From positions 35,822-99,821 of the forward strand of contig CAJUEU010000002.1 in assembly GCA_910585735.1 (NCBI GenBank): a DNA stretch of 64,000 nt. The letters are read 5' to 3'. The first letter of the stretch is position 1, and every line of letters starts with the position of its first letter. Both the position numbers and the translations under genes were made by a program. This DNA comes from an uncultured Oscillospiraceae bacterium (GTDB lineage: Bacteria > Bacillota > Clostridia > Oscillospirales > Oscillospiraceae). Below, piece by piece: positions 7,731 through 17,550 of the stretch. The notes below the pieces were generated by a model. That model had not been told where the DNA came from. It searched no databases and saw only the letters and a program-made list of their open reading frames with translations.

Positions 7731-9272
7731 ATGGCCCACGAACGTATTCTGGTACTTGATTTTGGCGGACAATATAATCAGCTGATCGCACGGCGTGTGC
7801 GGGAATGCAGTGTATATTGTGAGGTAAAGCCATATACCACACCCATTTCTGAAATCAAGGCTTTTTCGCCGATCGGTATTATTTTTACCGGCGGTCCGGG
7901 CAGTGTATATGCTCCCGATTCTCCCCAGGCAGATCCTGAGCTGTTCCATCTGGGGATCCCCATTTTGGGTATTTGTTATGGCTGTCAGCTCCTGGCTCAT
8001 AATTTGGGCGGACGGGTCACGGCAGCCCAAAGAGATTCGGCGAGGGAATTTGGAAAAACCGAAACCTCCTTTGATACAACCTGTAAGCTGTTTCGGGGGC
8101 TTCCGCCCCAGGGAACCAGTTGGATGAGCCACGGAGATTATATGGAAAAGGTACCCGACGGCTTTTCTCTTGTCGCTCATTCCGAAGCCTGTCCCACTGT
8201 AGCCATATGCAATGAGTCAAAGGGATTTTATGGGGTTCAGTTCCATCCTGAGGTCAATCACACCGAGAACGGAACGGCCATGATCCGAAATTTTCTTTAT
8301 GAGGTCTGCGGCGCCAGCGGTGATTGGACCATGGGGGATTATAAATCGACCGCGATTGAGAAGATACGGGAGACAGTGGGGAAGGGTAAGGTACTGCTGG
8401 CTCTCTCGGGAGGCGTGGATTCCTCTGTTGCGGCAGCGTTAATGGCCGAGGCGATCGGAGAACAATTGACCTGTGTTTTTGTGGATCACGGTCTGATGCG
8501 CCTGAACGAAGGTGACGAGGTGGAAGCCGCTTTTTCAAAGTGGAATCTTAACTTTGTCAGGGCGAATGTAGAAGAATTATTTCTTTCCAAGCTAAAAGGC
8601 ATAACAGAGCCGGAGAAAAAACGGAAGCTGATCGGAGAAGAGTTCATTCGGGTTTTTGAGACAGAGGCAAAAAAGATAGGTACGGTAGATTATCTTTGTC
8701 AGGGAACCATCTATCCTGATGTGATCGAATCAGGAGCAGGAAATGCCGCCGTCATCAAAAGTCATCACAACGTAGGCGGACTTCCTGATTATGTGGACTT
8801 TAAGGAGATCATCGAGCCCCTGCGAATGCTGTTTAAGGATGAGGTCCGCCAGCTTGGCCGGGAGTTGGGTTTACCCGAATATCTGGTGATGCGGCAGCCC
8901 TTTCCGGGGCCCGGTCTTGCCATTCGGGTGATTGGTGAGGTCACGAAGGAAAAATTGACGACCTTGCGGTTCGCTGATTTCATCTTTCGGGATGAAATTT
9001 CTAAGGCCGGCCTTGAGCAAACGATGAGCCAATATTTTGCGGTGCTGACCAATGTGCAGTCGGTGGGAGTCATGGGGGATGGACGAACCTATGATTATAC
9101 TCTGGCCCTTCGTAGCGTGACTACCTCTGATTTCATGACTGCCGACTGGACAAGGATCCCTTATGAGGTCCTGGACAGAATCAGTGTACGGATCGTCAAT
9201 GAGGTGCCCCATATCAATCGAATCGTTTATGATATTACATCAAAGCCCCCATCTACCATTGAGTGGGAATAA
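7731..9272 (+). CDS. guaA: GMP synthase (glutamine-hydrolysing), full length
   Basis: Converts XMP, ATP and glutamine to GMP in the cytoplasm. The N-terminal class I glutamine amidotransferase carries the nucleophile in GICYGCQ (near residue 82) and FHPEVNH. The ATP-pyrophosphatase domain carries the P-loop SGGVDSS near residue 226, and the C-terminal dimer domain ends in STIEWE. The length of 513 aa is normal. The start has a clear GGAGG at 7719. It is followed 19 bases later by a second GMP synthase that lacks the amidotransferase domain. Confidence 0.97.
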   Translation: MAHERILVLDFGGQYNQLIARRVRECSVYCEVKPYTTPISEIKAFSPIGIIFTGGPGSVYAPDSPQADPELFHLGIPILGICYGCQLLAHNLGGRVTAAQRDSAREFGKTETSFDTTCKLFRGLPPQGTSWMSHGDYMEKVPDGFSLVAHSEACPTVAICNESKGFYGVQFHPEVNHTENGTAMIRNFLYEVCGASGDWTMGDYKSTAIEKIRETVGKGKVLLALSGGVDSSVAAALMAEAIGEQLTCVFVDHGLMRLNEGDEVEAAFSKWNLNFVRANVEELFLSKLKGITEPEKKRKLIGEEFIRVFETEAKKIGTVDYLCQGTIYPDVIESGAGNAAVIKSHHNVGGLPDYVDFKEIIEPLRMLFKDEVRQLGRELGLPEYLVMRQPFPGPGLAIRVIGEVTKEKLTTLRFADFIFRDEISKAGLEQTMSQYFAVLTNVQSVGVMGDGRTYDYTLALRSVTTSDFMTADWTRIPYEVLDRISVRIVNEVPHINRIVYDITSKPPSTIEWE

Positions 9273-9291
9273 AAAAACAGGAGAATTGGAT

Positions 9292-10275
9292 ATGGAAAAC
9301 AACAACAAGAGACCGGAAACTATGGTTCGCATTGCTACAAAGTCTTTGGCTGACGCTTTTATTGAGGAACAAGTCCATGCAATACAGGAGCAGGTAGGAA
9401 GCAAAAAGGTATTGCTGGCCCTTTCCGGCGGGGTGGATTCCTCTGTGGTGGCCGCCCTGCTGATCAAAGCCATCGGTAAGCAGCTGGTATGCGTCCATGT
9501 AAATCATGGGCTTCTCCGAAAGGGGGAGCCTGAGCAGGTGGTCCAGGTGTTCCGTGACGAGATGGATGCCAATTTGGTTTATGTGGACGCGGTGGACCGT
9601 TTTCTGGATAAGCTTGCCGGTGTGGCAGAGCCTGAAAAGAAGCGGAAGATCATCGGCGCCGAGTTTATCCGTGTGTTCGAGGAGGAAGCCCGGAAGCTGG
9701 AAGGGATCGAGTTCCTGGCCCAGGGGACCATTTATCCCGACATCATTGAGAGCGATGGGGTGAAGGCCCATCACAATGTGGGAGGACTTCCCGATGACCT
9801 GCAGTTTGAGCTGGTGGAGCCCCTGAAGTTCCTCTATAAGGATGAAGTTCGTGTGGTTGGGAAAGCCTTGGGGCTTCCTGACGGGATGGTCTATCGGCAG
9901 CCCTTCCCGGGTCCTGGCCTGGGCGTCCGCTGCTTGGGGGCTATTACCCGTGACCGTTTGGAGGCCGTTCGGGAGTCTGACGCTATCCTTCGCGAGGAGT
10001 TTACAAAGAACGGGCTGGAGGGGAAGGTGTGGCAGTATTTTACCGCGATCCCTGATTTTCGGTCTGTAGGCGTGAAGAACGGGCAGCGCACCTATGCCTA
10101 TCCTGTGATCATTCGCGCGGTCAATACCACCGACGCCATGGCCGCTACTGTGGAGGATGTGCCTTTCGCTCTGCTGCAGCATATCACCCAGCGGATCACC
10201 ACCGAGGTGGAGGGTGTCAACCGGGTGCTGTATGACCTGACACCCAAGCCTTCGGGGACCATCGAGTGGGAATAG
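9292..10275 (+). CDS. Stand-alone ATP-pyrophosphatase GMP synthase (ammonia-type, GuaA-B)
   Basis: A 327-aa protein collinear with residues ~200-513 of guaA just upstream but with no amidotransferase domain. It has its own P-loop SGGVDSS (residue ~44), [30 protein letters not shown] and an IEWE end. It resembles the ammonia-dependent B subunit of archaeal-type GMP synthase. The start ATG at 9292 has ACAGGAGA upstream. The two copies differ in codon choice: this one uses more CTG/GTG/GGC than guaA, so it is either more expressed or of different origin. Whether it uses free ammonia or associates with guaA is open. Confidence 0.93.
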   Translation: MENNNKRPETMVRIATKSLADAFIEEQVHAIQEQVGSKKVLLALSGGVDSSVVAALLIKAIGKQLVCVHVNHGLLRKGEPEQVVQVFRDEMDANLVYVDAVDRFLDKLAGVAEPEKKRKIIGAEFIRVFEEEARKLEGIEFLAQGTIYPDIIESDGVKAHHNVGGLPDDLQFELVEPLKFLYKDEVRVVGKALGLPDGMVYRQPFPGPGLGVRCLGAITRDRLEAVRESDAILREEFTKNGLEGKVWQYFTAIPDFRSVGVKNGQRTYAYPVIIRAVNTTDAMAATVEDVPFALLQHITQRITTEVEGVNRVLYDLTPKPSGTIEWE

Positions 10276-10901
10276 AGGCTGACTACCTGAAGGATCCCTG
10301 TGGAACCTCATCTCTGCCATATTGGAAAAGCTTGATGGTAAGGATCCCGGAATCAATGCGGATATTACGGGAGGATGAATTCAGGGATGAGATGCTGGAA
10401 CGCTACCTGGATGAGACTTACTTCAAGCTGAGACATGGCCTGTCGGAGCTAAAAAGAGAAGTGCTCCCCGCCGGTTTTCGATTGACCAAGGCAGCGCCCG
10501 AAAATCTTGCCAGGCACATTTCCATATGCTATGACAGAGAAGGGATCACAGCTCAGGAGCTTGAGAGGTTACAGGAGCATTTTACTTACGATTCGGCACT
10601 ATGGATCGCTTTGGAGGATATAGCTTCCAATGAGCTTGTGGCCAGTGGGATCGCAGGGCTGGATCAGAATATTGGTGAGGGAATACTGGAATGGATCCAG
10701 GTGTCCCCAGCCTATCGGAGAAGAGGGCTGGGAAGGTATTTGGTTTGTGAGTTGCTGAGCCGGATGGAAGGCAAAGCCGACTTTGTTACCGTATCCGGGC
10801 AGGTCAACAATCAGAGTAGGCCTGAGCTTTTATATGAGTCCTGTGGTTTTCAGGATCGTGTGGTATGGCATATACTTACTCGTAAGGAAAAAAGCACATA
10901 G
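10266..10901 (+). CDS. GNAT family N-acetyltransferase
   Basis: A 211-aa protein. Its N-terminal [15 protein letters not shown] block is a feature I associate with a clostridial GNAT subgroup, and the acetyl-CoA-binding motif is [20 protein letters not shown] (residues ~139-158, with RRRGLG). The start is the GTG at 10266, which overlaps the end of the upstream GMP synthase by 10 bases; the next ATG would remove the conserved N-terminal block. The ribosome binding site is weak, so translation may depend on coupling. Substrate unknown. Confidence 0.82.
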   Translation: MGIEADYLKDPCGTSSLPYWKSLMVRIPESMRILREDEFRDEMLERYLDETYFKLRHGLSELKREVLPAGFRLTKAAPENLARHISICYDREGITAQELERLQEHFTYDSALWIALEDIASNELVASGIAGLDQNIGEGILEWIQVSPAYRRRGLGRYLVCELLSRMEGKADFVTVSGQVNNQSRPELLYESCGFQDRVVWHILTRKEKST

Positions 10902-10940
10902 TCCGGAGCAGAATTATCTTCTTAAAAAGGGGGCTGTACC

Positions 10941-12149
10941 ATGAAAGAGCTTTCTGTCATCGCAAAAAACGTGCAGGCCTCGCCTACAATGGCAATAGAC
11001 GCCATGTTCAAGCAGTTGAAGGCCGAGGGGCAGGATGTGATCGGTTTTGCCGCTGGAGAGCCTGATTTCAATACGCCGGACCACATCAAGGAGGCAGCTA
11101 TTCAGGCGATCAAGGAGAATTTCACCCGCTACACTCCAGCTTCCGGCATTTTAGAACTGAAGCAGGCTGTATGCGATAGAGTCCGTGAGAACCTGGGCGC
11201 CGAGGCAGCCTACACACCTGAGCAGGTGGTAGTATCCAGCGGCGCCAAGCACATTCTCTATCTGGCGCTGCGTACTGTTATCTCCCCCGGGGATGAGGTC
11301 GTGATCCCCACGCCTGGCTATGTGAGTTACTTTGAGCTGGTGCGTATGGTAGGAGGCATACCGATCATTCTCCCCACTACCGAAGAAAGTGGATTTAAGC
11401 CATCTGCCGAAGAACTTGAGGCTGTTGTTACCCCAAAAACCAAGGCTGTGATTTTCAACTCTCCCTGTAACCCTACAGGTGCGGTATACGAGGAGGAAAG
11501 ACTACGCTCTTTGGCGGATGTATGTGTGAAACACGATCTTTATATCCTTTCTGATGAGATCTATGATTGTCTCGTCTACGGTGAGAAACCCTATACCAGT
11601 ATGGCAGTCCTGGGCCCCCAGGTCCGGGAGCGGCTGATCCTGGTGAACGGAGTTTCCAAGGCCTATGCCATGACCGGCTGGCGAATCGGGTATGCTTTGA
11701 CCACAGAGGAGATCGCCAAGATCATGTCCAACTATGTCAGCCAGTCCACCGGGTCACCCTGCGCGGTTTCCCAGAGGGCGGCAGTGGAGGGAGTGACAGC
11801 TTCTCAGGAGTTGGTGGGTACCATGCGGATGGCCTTTCAGGAGCGGAGAGATTATATGGTCTCCCGGATCAACGCCATAGAAGGAGTCAGTTGTATCCTG
11901 CCGGAGGGTGCCTTCTATGTGATGATGAACATCAAGAAGCTTTTGGGGATGACCATTGGCGGGGTTAAAATCGAGAGCGGGGAGGACTTTGCGAAAGCCT
12001 TTTTGACCCAGGGGAAAGTAGCGTTGATCCCAGGGGAAGGCTTTTGCGCCCCCGGTTATGTTCGCTGGACCTACGCGGCTTCTATGGAGAATATCAAAGA
12101 GGGAATGGACCGTCTGGAGCGGTTCCTTGCGCAGAGCACTGATAGATAA
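10941..12149 (+). CDS. Pyridoxal-phosphate aminotransferase, class I (aspartate aminotransferase type)
   Basis: A fold-type I aminotransferase of 402 aa. AGEPDFNTPDHI near residue 37, NSPCNPTGAVY near 174 (PLP-binding Asn), SDEIYDCLVYG near 204 and the Schiff-base lysine in VNGVSKAYAMTGWRIGY are all present. The family transfers the amino group of aspartate or aromatic amino acids to 2-oxoglutarate. The exact substrate cannot be read from sequence. It has a strong ribosome binding site (AAAAAGGGGG) and is followed 14 bases later by purB. Confidence 0.92.
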   Translation: MKELSVIAKNVQASPTMAIDAMFKQLKAEGQDVIGFAAGEPDFNTPDHIKEAAIQAIKENFTRYTPASGILELKQAVCDRVRENLGAEAAYTPEQVVVSSGAKHILYLALRTVISPGDEVVIPTPGYVSYFELVRMVGGIPIILPTTEESGFKPSAEELEAVVTPKTKAVIFNSPCNPTGAVYEEERLRSLADVCVKHDLYILSDEIYDCLVYGEKPYTSMAVLGPQVRERLILVNGVSKAYAMTGWRIGYALTTEEIAKIMSNYVSQSTGSPCAVSQRAAVEGVTASQELVGTMRMAFQERRDYMVSRINAIEGVSCILPEGAFYVMMNIKKLLGMTIGGVKIESGEDFAKAFLTQGKVALIPGEGFCAPGYVRWTYAASMENIKEGMDRLERFLAQSTDR

Positions 12150-12163
12150 AAGGAGGCACAATT

Positions 12164-13600
12164 ATGCCGACAAACGTATATGAGTCTCCGCTGTCCTCCC
12201 GGTATGCCAGCCCCGAAATGCTGTATCTTTTTTCCACTGATAAAAAGTTTACCACATGGCATAAGCTGTGGATCGCTTTGGCCAGAGCTGAAATGGAGCT
12301 TGGCTTGCCGGTGACTCAGGATCAGGTGGACGAGCTGGAGGCCCATAAGGATGAGGTAGACTATGAAGCTGCCAAGCGTTGGGAGAAGAGACTCCGCCAT
12401 GACGTGATGGCTCATATTCACGCATACGGGGAGCAATGTCCCAAGGCAATGCCTATCATTCACTTGGGGGCTACCAGCTGCTATGTAGGAGACAATACCG
12501 ATGTGATTCTGATGCGGGAAGGGCTGGCTTTCCTTCGGGACAAGCTGGTAAAGATCCTGGGCTATTTGGGGGATTTTTCCGACAAGTATAAATCCCTTCC
12601 AACCCTTGGTTTTACTCATTTTCAGGCGGCGCAGATGGTCACTGTTGGAAAGCGGGCTACCCTTTGGATGAATGACCTGCTCATGGATCTTGAAGAGGTC
12701 GAATATCGTATTTCCCGGCTGGCGCTGCTGGGCTCTAAGGGAACCACCGGCACTCAGGCCAGTTTTCTGGAGCTCTTTGATGGCGACCATGAGAAGGTCA
12801 AGCTTCTGGAAGAAAAAATTGCCGCTGAGATGGGATTTGACCGGGTCGCCCCGGTCTCTGGGCAGACCTACTCCCGCAAAATGGATTTCGCCGTGCTTAC
12901 CACACTTTCAGGGATCGCCCAGTCGGCCAGCAAGTTTGCCACCGACATCCGCCTTCTCTGCCATCTGAAAGAGGTGGAGGAGCCCTTTGAAGCAAACCAG
13001 ATCGGTTCCTCGGCTATGCCCTATAAACGCAATCCCATGCGTTGTGAGCGGATCTGCGCTTTGGCCCGTTATGTAATGGTGGATGCCCAAAATCCCGCGA
13101 TCACCGCCTCTACCCAGTGGTTTGAACGGACCTTGGACGATTCGGCCAATAAGCGAATTTCCATTCCTGAGGCTTTTCTCGCTGTGGACGCTATTTTGAA
13201 CATTTACGCCAACGTAGCCTCCGGGCTGGTCGTTCATCCCAAGGTGATTGAAAAACACGTGATGGAAGAGCTTCCCTTTATGGCCACCGAAAACATCATG
13301 ATGGACGCGGTGAAAAGGGGGGGAGACCGTCAGGCACTGCATGAGAGGATCCGCCAGCTCTCCATGGAGGCAGGTCATACTGTAAAGGATTTGGGGCTTT
13401 CCAATGACTTGGTGGAACGCATTGCCGCGGACCCTTCCTTTGGACTGACACGGCAGGAGATCGAAGCGCACCTGAAGCCTTCCGCCTATATTGGACGCAG
13501 CCCGGAGCAGGTGGTCGAATTTCTTGCGGAGCATATAAAACCTGTCTTGGAGCGCTATTCCTCCGCCTTAAAGAAAAACGACACAGAACTTACTGTATAG
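12164..13600 (+). CDS. purB: Adenylosuccinate lyase
   Basis: Cleaves SAICAR and adenylosuccinate in purine synthesis. The fumarase/aspartase superfamily signature is SSAMPYKRNPMRCERI near residue 285; THFQAAQ and TQWFERTLDDSANKR carry other active-site residues. The 478-aa length is typical of the clostridial form. It starts 14 bases after the aminotransferase with AAAGGAGG upstream and is followed by pfkA after 12 bases. Co-location with the two GMP synthases makes this a partial purine cluster. Confidence 0.96.
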   Translation: MPTNVYESPLSSRYASPEMLYLFSTDKKFTTWHKLWIALARAEMELGLPVTQDQVDELEAHKDEVDYEAAKRWEKRLRHDVMAHIHAYGEQCPKAMPIIHLGATSCYVGDNTDVILMREGLAFLRDKLVKILGYLGDFSDKYKSLPTLGFTHFQAAQMVTVGKRATLWMNDLLMDLEEVEYRISRLALLGSKGTTGTQASFLELFDGDHEKVKLLEEKIAAEMGFDRVAPVSGQTYSRKMDFAVLTTLSGIAQSASKFATDIRLLCHLKEVEEPFEANQIGSSAMPYKRNPMRCERICALARYVMVDAQNPAITASTQWFERTLDDSANKRISIPEAFLAVDAILNIYANVASGLVVHPKVIEKHVMEELPFMATENIMMDAVKRGGDRQALHERIRQLSMEAGHTVKDLGLSNDLVERIAADPSFGLTRQEIEAHLKPSAYIGRSPEQVVEFLAEHIKPVLERYSSALKKNDTELTV

Positions 13601-13612
13601 GGGGACATTTCA

Positions 13613-14596
13613 ATGAACAGCGCAGTTAAACGAATCGGAGTATTTACCAGCGGCGGAGACGCCCCCGGCATGAATGCCGCCATTCGTTCGGTGGTTCGGT
13701 CCTGTATGTACTATGGGATCGAATGTATCGGCATTCGCCGTGGCTATCACGGGCTTATCAATGGAGATTTTCTAAAGCTGGATTTCGAGAGTGTCAGCGG
13801 TATTTCACGCCGGGGCGGAACCATGCTTTACTCGGCCAGAAGCGAGGACTTTAAGGCAAAAAAAGGGCAGGAAAAGGCGGCGGCTACCTGTAAACTGCTG
13901 GGGCTGGACGCTCTTGTTGGTATTGGCGGAGACGGAACCTTCCGTGGCCTTCTCTGTCTGGCTGAGCAGGGCCTCTCCGTGGTCGGTATCCCTGGAACCA
14001 TTGACAATGATATTGCCTGTTCCTCCTATACCATTGGCTATGATACCGCTTGCAATACCGCCCTGGAATGTATCGATAAGCTTCGTGACACCATGCAGTC
14101 CCATGAGCGTTGCTCGGTGGTAGAAGTCATGGGCCGCCATGCCGGCCATGTGGCGCTTAACGTAGGGGTCGCCTGCGGCGCCACTTCGGTGCTGGTGCCC
14201 GAGCAGCCCTTAAATTATGAAGAGGACCTGATCGAGCCGATCCGCCAGGCACGACTGGGTGGCAGGACAAACTTTACGGTCATCGTGGCCGAGGGGGTGC
14301 AGGGGGGAGCCTACGAGGTTGCCCGGCAGATCACCGAAGCCACCGCTCTGGATACCCGGGTCACTATTCTTGGCCATGTTCAGCGGGGAGGAGTCCCCAC
14401 GCTCCGGGACCGGGTGGCGGCAACCTATATGGGATATGAGGCCGTTCGGTTGTTGGCCGAGGGCAAAACCTGTCGGGTCATTGGTATGAAAGGCGATGAA
14501 TATGTGAACTATGACATCAAGGAAGCGTTGAAAATGGAAAAGGGGTTGGATCCGCAAACCTATCCCGTTATGAAAGCGCTGACTGGAATTGACTAA
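13613..14596 (+). CDS. pfkA: ATP-dependent 6-phosphofructokinase
   Basis: Phosphorylates fructose 6-phosphate in glycolysis. FTSGGDAPGMNAAIR is the N-terminal nucleotide-binding loop. GGDGT near residue 104 and PGTIDND near 126 carry glycine at both positions that separate ATP users from pyrophosphate users. VMGRHAGHVAL binds substrate. At 327 aa it is the standard short bacterial form. It lies 12 bases after purB, and a separate promoter then drives the pyrophosphate-type enzyme next door. Confidence 0.96.
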   Translation: MNSAVKRIGVFTSGGDAPGMNAAIRSVVRSCMYYGIECIGIRRGYHGLINGDFLKLDFESVSGISRRGGTMLYSARSEDFKAKKGQEKAAATCKLLGLDALVGIGGDGTFRGLLCLAEQGLSVVGIPGTIDNDIACSSYTIGYDTACNTALECIDKLRDTMQSHERCSVVEVMGRHAGHVALNVGVACGATSVLVPEQPLNYEEDLIEPIRQARLGGRTNFTVIVAEGVQGGAYEVARQITEATALDTRVTILGHVQRGGVPTLRDRVAATYMGYEAVRLLAEGKTCRVIGMKGDEYVNYDIKEALKMEKGLDPQTYPVMKALTGID

Positions 14597-14614
14597 GCTC
14601 AGCGGCGACGAATA

Positions 14615-14643
14615 TTTACAATTTTTTCTTGATGTGATATAAT
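14615..14643 (+). promoter_or_regulatory. Sigma-A-type promoter of the PPi-phosphofructokinase gene
   Basis: TTTACA (14615-14620), a 17-base spacer and TATAAT (14638-14643), 41 bases before the ATG. Confidence 0.72.
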
Positions 14644-14683
14644 CAATTGAACGTCATTTGTTTGAGTATTAGGAGGAATTTGT

Positions 14684-16342
14684 ATGGACCTTTCACCCCT
14701 GCAGAAGGCAAGATATGCGTACACCCCCAAGCTGCCCGGCATGCTTCGGCACGGCATCTCTGAGATTTGTGTCCAGGAGGGCAGTGCTACTCAAAGCGTA
14801 GCTGACCAGGCCAAGATCAAGGAGCTCTTTCCCAACACGTACGGAAAGAACGAAATCACATTCCAGAAAGGGAAGAATACCGCGCCGGCCAAAAAGCAGG
14901 TCGTGGGTGTGATTCTCTCCGGCGGCCAGGCCCCCGGTGGCCACAATGTGGTGTGCGGACTATATGACGCGCTGAAAGCCACCAATTCAGAAAATGTACT
15001 GTTGGGCTTTAAGAATGGTCCCAGCGGACTCATTGAGGATGATTATCTGACATTTGACGACGCCTATATTGACCAGTTCCGAAATACCGGCGGCTTTGAC
15101 ATTATCGGCTCGGGCCGGACGAAGCTGGAAACTGAGGAGCAGTTCGCTGTGGCGGCCCAGGTCTGTGAAAAACATGGGATCACCGCAATCGTCATTATTG
15201 GCGGCGATGACTCCAATACCAACGCTGCCGTCTTAGCCGAGTATTTTGCCGCCCACAACACTGGCGTACAGGTTATTGGCTGCCCCAAGACCATTGACGG
15301 AGATTTGAAAAACGAGGACATTGAGTGCTCTTTTGGCTTTGATACCGCTACTAAGATCTATAGTGAGTTGATCGGCAACATTGAGCGTGACGCAAACTCC
15401 GCCAAAAAATACTGGCATTTTATTAAGGTCATGGGACGTTCCGCTTCTCATGTGGCATTGGAATGCGCCCTAGAGACCCAGCCCAATATCTGCCTCATTT
15501 CGGAAGAGGTTTCAGCCAAGAAAATGTCTCTCTCCACCATTGCGGATTACATTGCCGACTCCGTCGAAAAACGGGCCGCCAAGGGCTTGAACTTCGGAGT
15601 AGCCATTATCCCTGAAGGCGTGGTGGAGTTTGTCCCCGAGTTTTCTATGCTGATCGCTGAGATCAACGAATTGCTGGCGGGGAGCAAGGCAATAGCCTTT
15701 AATGCCCTGGCTACCTGGAAGGAAAAGTATGAATTTATTGAAAAAGGCTTGAGCAAAGAGGCCATGGCTGTTTTTGCCATTTTGCCTGAAGGGATCCAGC
15801 AGCAGCTGTTTCTGGAGAGGGATCCTCACGGAAACGTGCAGGTTTCTCTCATCGAATCGGAGAAGCTGTTCTCAGCCCTTGTAAAGGACAAGCTGGCACA
15901 GCGGAAGAAGGCCGGAACCTATACAGGTAAGTTTAATCCCCTGCATCATTTCTTTGGTTATGAGGGAAGGTGTGCTTTCCCGTCCAATTTTGATGCGGAT
16001 TATTGCTATTCTCTGGGGTACAACGCCTTTATGTTGATCCAATACGGCTACAATGGCTATTTGTCCAAGGTTTCCAACCTTTCTAAGCCTGCGGAGGAGT
16101 GGGTGGCCGAAGGAATGCCCATCACAAAGATGATGAACATCGAGCGGCGGCATGGCGAGGATAAACCCGTTATCAAAAAAGCTTTGGTCGAACTGGACGG
16201 TAAGCCTTTCCAATACTTTGCCGCCCACCGGGATCAATGGGCCGTCGAAACCGCCTACACCTATCCCGGCGCCATTCAGTATTTTGGTCCCGCCGAGGTC
16301 TGTGATCTTACCACCCGTACGTTGGCACTGGAAAAAGGCTGA
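14684..16342 (+). CDS. Diphosphate-fructose-6-phosphate 1-phosphotransferase (PPi-PFK)
   Basis: The long 552-aa PFK form. [13 protein letters not shown] begins the PFK fold near residue 76. IGGDDSNTN (~173) and PKTIDGD (~201) carry the Asp and Lys that mark pyrophosphate specificity, where pfkA next door has Gly and Gly. [13 protein letters not shown] is the substrate loop. The reaction is reversible and saves ATP in fermenters. It has its own promoter and an AGGAGG ribosome binding site. Adjacency to pfkA and fba makes this a small glycolytic cluster. Confidence 0.95.
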   Translation: MDLSPLQKARYAYTPKLPGMLRHGISEICVQEGSATQSVADQAKIKELFPNTYGKNEITFQKGKNTAPAKKQVVGVILSGGQAPGGHNVVCGLYDALKATNSENVLLGFKNGPSGLIEDDYLTFDDAYIDQFRNTGGFDIIGSGRTKLETEEQFAVAAQVCEKHGITAIVIIGGDDSNTNAAVLAEYFAAHNTGVQVIGCPKTIDGDLKNEDIECSFGFDTATKIYSELIGNIERDANSAKKYWHFIKVMGRSASHVALECALETQPNICLISEEVSAKKMSLSTIADYIADSVEKRAAKGLNFGVAIIPEGVVEFVPEFSMLIAEINELLAGSKAIAFNALATWKEKYEFIEKGLSKEAMAVFAILPEGIQQQLFLERDPHGNVQVSLIESEKLFSALVKDKLAQRKKAGTYTGKFNPLHHFFGYEGRCAFPSNFDADYCYSLGYNAFMLIQYGYNGYLSKVSNLSKPAEEWVAEGMPITKMMNIERRHGEDKPVIKKALVELDGKPFQYFAAHRDQWAVETAYTYPGAIQYFGPAEVCDLTTRTLALEKG

Positions 16343-16421
16343 TTTTGCTCCTGATTTATCGGCCCCTAAGAAATGTAACAACTTCCCGCCGTACCGCTTT
16401 GGAATTTGTCAAGCCGGGGTA

Positions 16422-16450
16422 TTGCAATTTGCGCGGGGTTTTGTTAAAAT
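16422..16450 (+). promoter_or_regulatory. Sigma-A-type promoter of fba
   Basis: TTGCAA (16422-16427), a 17-base spacer and TAAAAT (16445-16450), 38 bases before the ATG. Confidence 0.75.
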
Positions 16451-16488
16451 AGAGTCATCCAAAAATCTAAAATAAGGAGTTGGACCAA

Positions 16489-17457
16489 ATGCCTCTTGTT
16501 ACTTCCACTGAAATGTTCAAAAAAGCTTATGCCGGCGGTTATGCCATCGGCGCCTTCAATGTAAACAACATGGAGATCGTTCAAGGCATCACCGAAGCCT
16601 GCAAGGAGGAGAAGGCCCCTGTGATCCTTCAGGTTTCCAAGGGCGCCCGCGCCTACGCCAACCACACCTATCTTGTGAAGCTGGTGGAGGCGGCTGTCAT
16701 TGAGTGCCCTGAGATTCCCATCGTACTCCATCTGGATCATGGTCCCGATTTCGAGACCTGTAAGTCCTGCATTGACGGCGGTTTTACTTCCGTTATGATC
16801 GACGCCTCCTCTAAGCCCTTTGAGGAGAACATTGAGATCACCAAGAAGGTGGTAGAGTATGCCCATGACCACGGCGTAGTGGTGGAGGCTGAACTGGGTA
16901 CTCTGGCCGGTATTGAGGATGACGTAAACGTGGCTGCTCACGCGGCTTCTTATACCCGGCCTGAAGAAGTAGAAGAGTTTGTCGCCAAGACCGGCTGCGA
17001 TTCTTTGGCTATCGCTATTGGTACCAGCCATGGCGCTTATAAGTTTACTCCCGACCAGTGCACTCGTAATGAGAAGGGCATTCTGGTTCCCCCGCCCCTC
17101 CGCTTTGATGTACTGGAGGAGGTATCCAAGCGTCTGCCTGGATTCCCCATCGTTCTCCATGGTTCTTCCAGCGTTCCCCAGGAGTACGTGAAGATGGTCA
17201 ACACCCACGGCGGCAAGATGCCTGACGCAGTTGGCATTCCTGAGGAGCAGCTCCGTCAGGCCGCTACTCTCAGTGTCTGCAAGATCAACATTGACTCCGA
17301 CCTGCGGCTGACTATGACCGGCACCATTCGTGAGTTCTTCGACGAGCATCCCGACAAGTTTGACCCCCGTGAGTATCTGAAGCCTGCCCGTGCCAACATC
17401 AAGGAAACGGTTCGCCACAAGCTGGTGAATGTCTTGGGCTGCGCCGGAAAGGCCTGA
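16489..17457 (+). CDS. fba: Class II fructose-bisphosphate aldolase
   Basis: Zinc-dependent aldolase splitting fructose 1,6-bisphosphate. HLDHGPDFETC (zinc His and catalytic Asp), VEAELGTLAG, GTSHGAYKF and LHGSSSVPQEY are the class II blocks. The start is ATG 16489, reading MPLVTSTEMF, with AAGGAG nine bases upstream; an in-frame TTG at 16480 is too close to that site. The product is 322 aa. Codon use is strongly biased to GC-ending codons, as expected for a highly expressed glycolytic gene. A long hairpin terminator follows. Confidence 0.97.
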   Translation: MPLVTSTEMFKKAYAGGYAIGAFNVNNMEIVQGITEACKEEKAPVILQVSKGARAYANHTYLVKLVEAAVIECPEIPIVLHLDHGPDFETCKSCIDGGFTSVMIDASSKPFEENIEITKKVVEYAHDHGVVVEAELGTLAGIEDDVNVAAHAASYTRPEEVEEFVAKTGCDSLAIAIGTSHGAYKFTPDQCTRNEKGILVPPPLRFDVLEEVSKRLPGFPIVLHGSSSVPQEYVKMVNTHGGKMPDAVGIPEEQLRQAATLSVCKINIDSDLRLTMTGTIREFFDEHPDKFDPREYLKPARANIKETVRHKLVNVLGCAGKA

Positions 17458-17493
17458 TTTTCAGTCCGAAACGCTCCAAAAATATTTGACCAC

Positions 17494-17540
17494 ACAAAAA
17501 CAAGGCGCCTGCGTTTATATCGCAGGCGCCTTGTTTTTGT
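17494..17540. terminator. Bidirectional terminator between fba and ackA
   Basis: A perfect 20-bp stem (17494-17513 with 17521-17540) and a 7-base loop; the stem ends in T-rich sequence on both strands and lies between convergent genes. Confidence 0.93.
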
Positions 17541-17550
17541 AAAAGCTATT

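Noticed and set aside
9163..9291. Upstream extension of the second GMP synthase
   Set aside because: Overlaps the guaA 3' end and lacks a binding site; ATG 9292 has ACAGGAGA.
9253..10356. A 367-codon frame antisense to the short GMP synthase
   Set aside because: The sense gene has a P-loop and family motifs; the antisense frame is a shadow.
16444..17418. A 324-codon frame antisense to fba
   Set aside because: GC-biased codon use of fba opens the complementary frame; aldolase motifs are in the sense strand.
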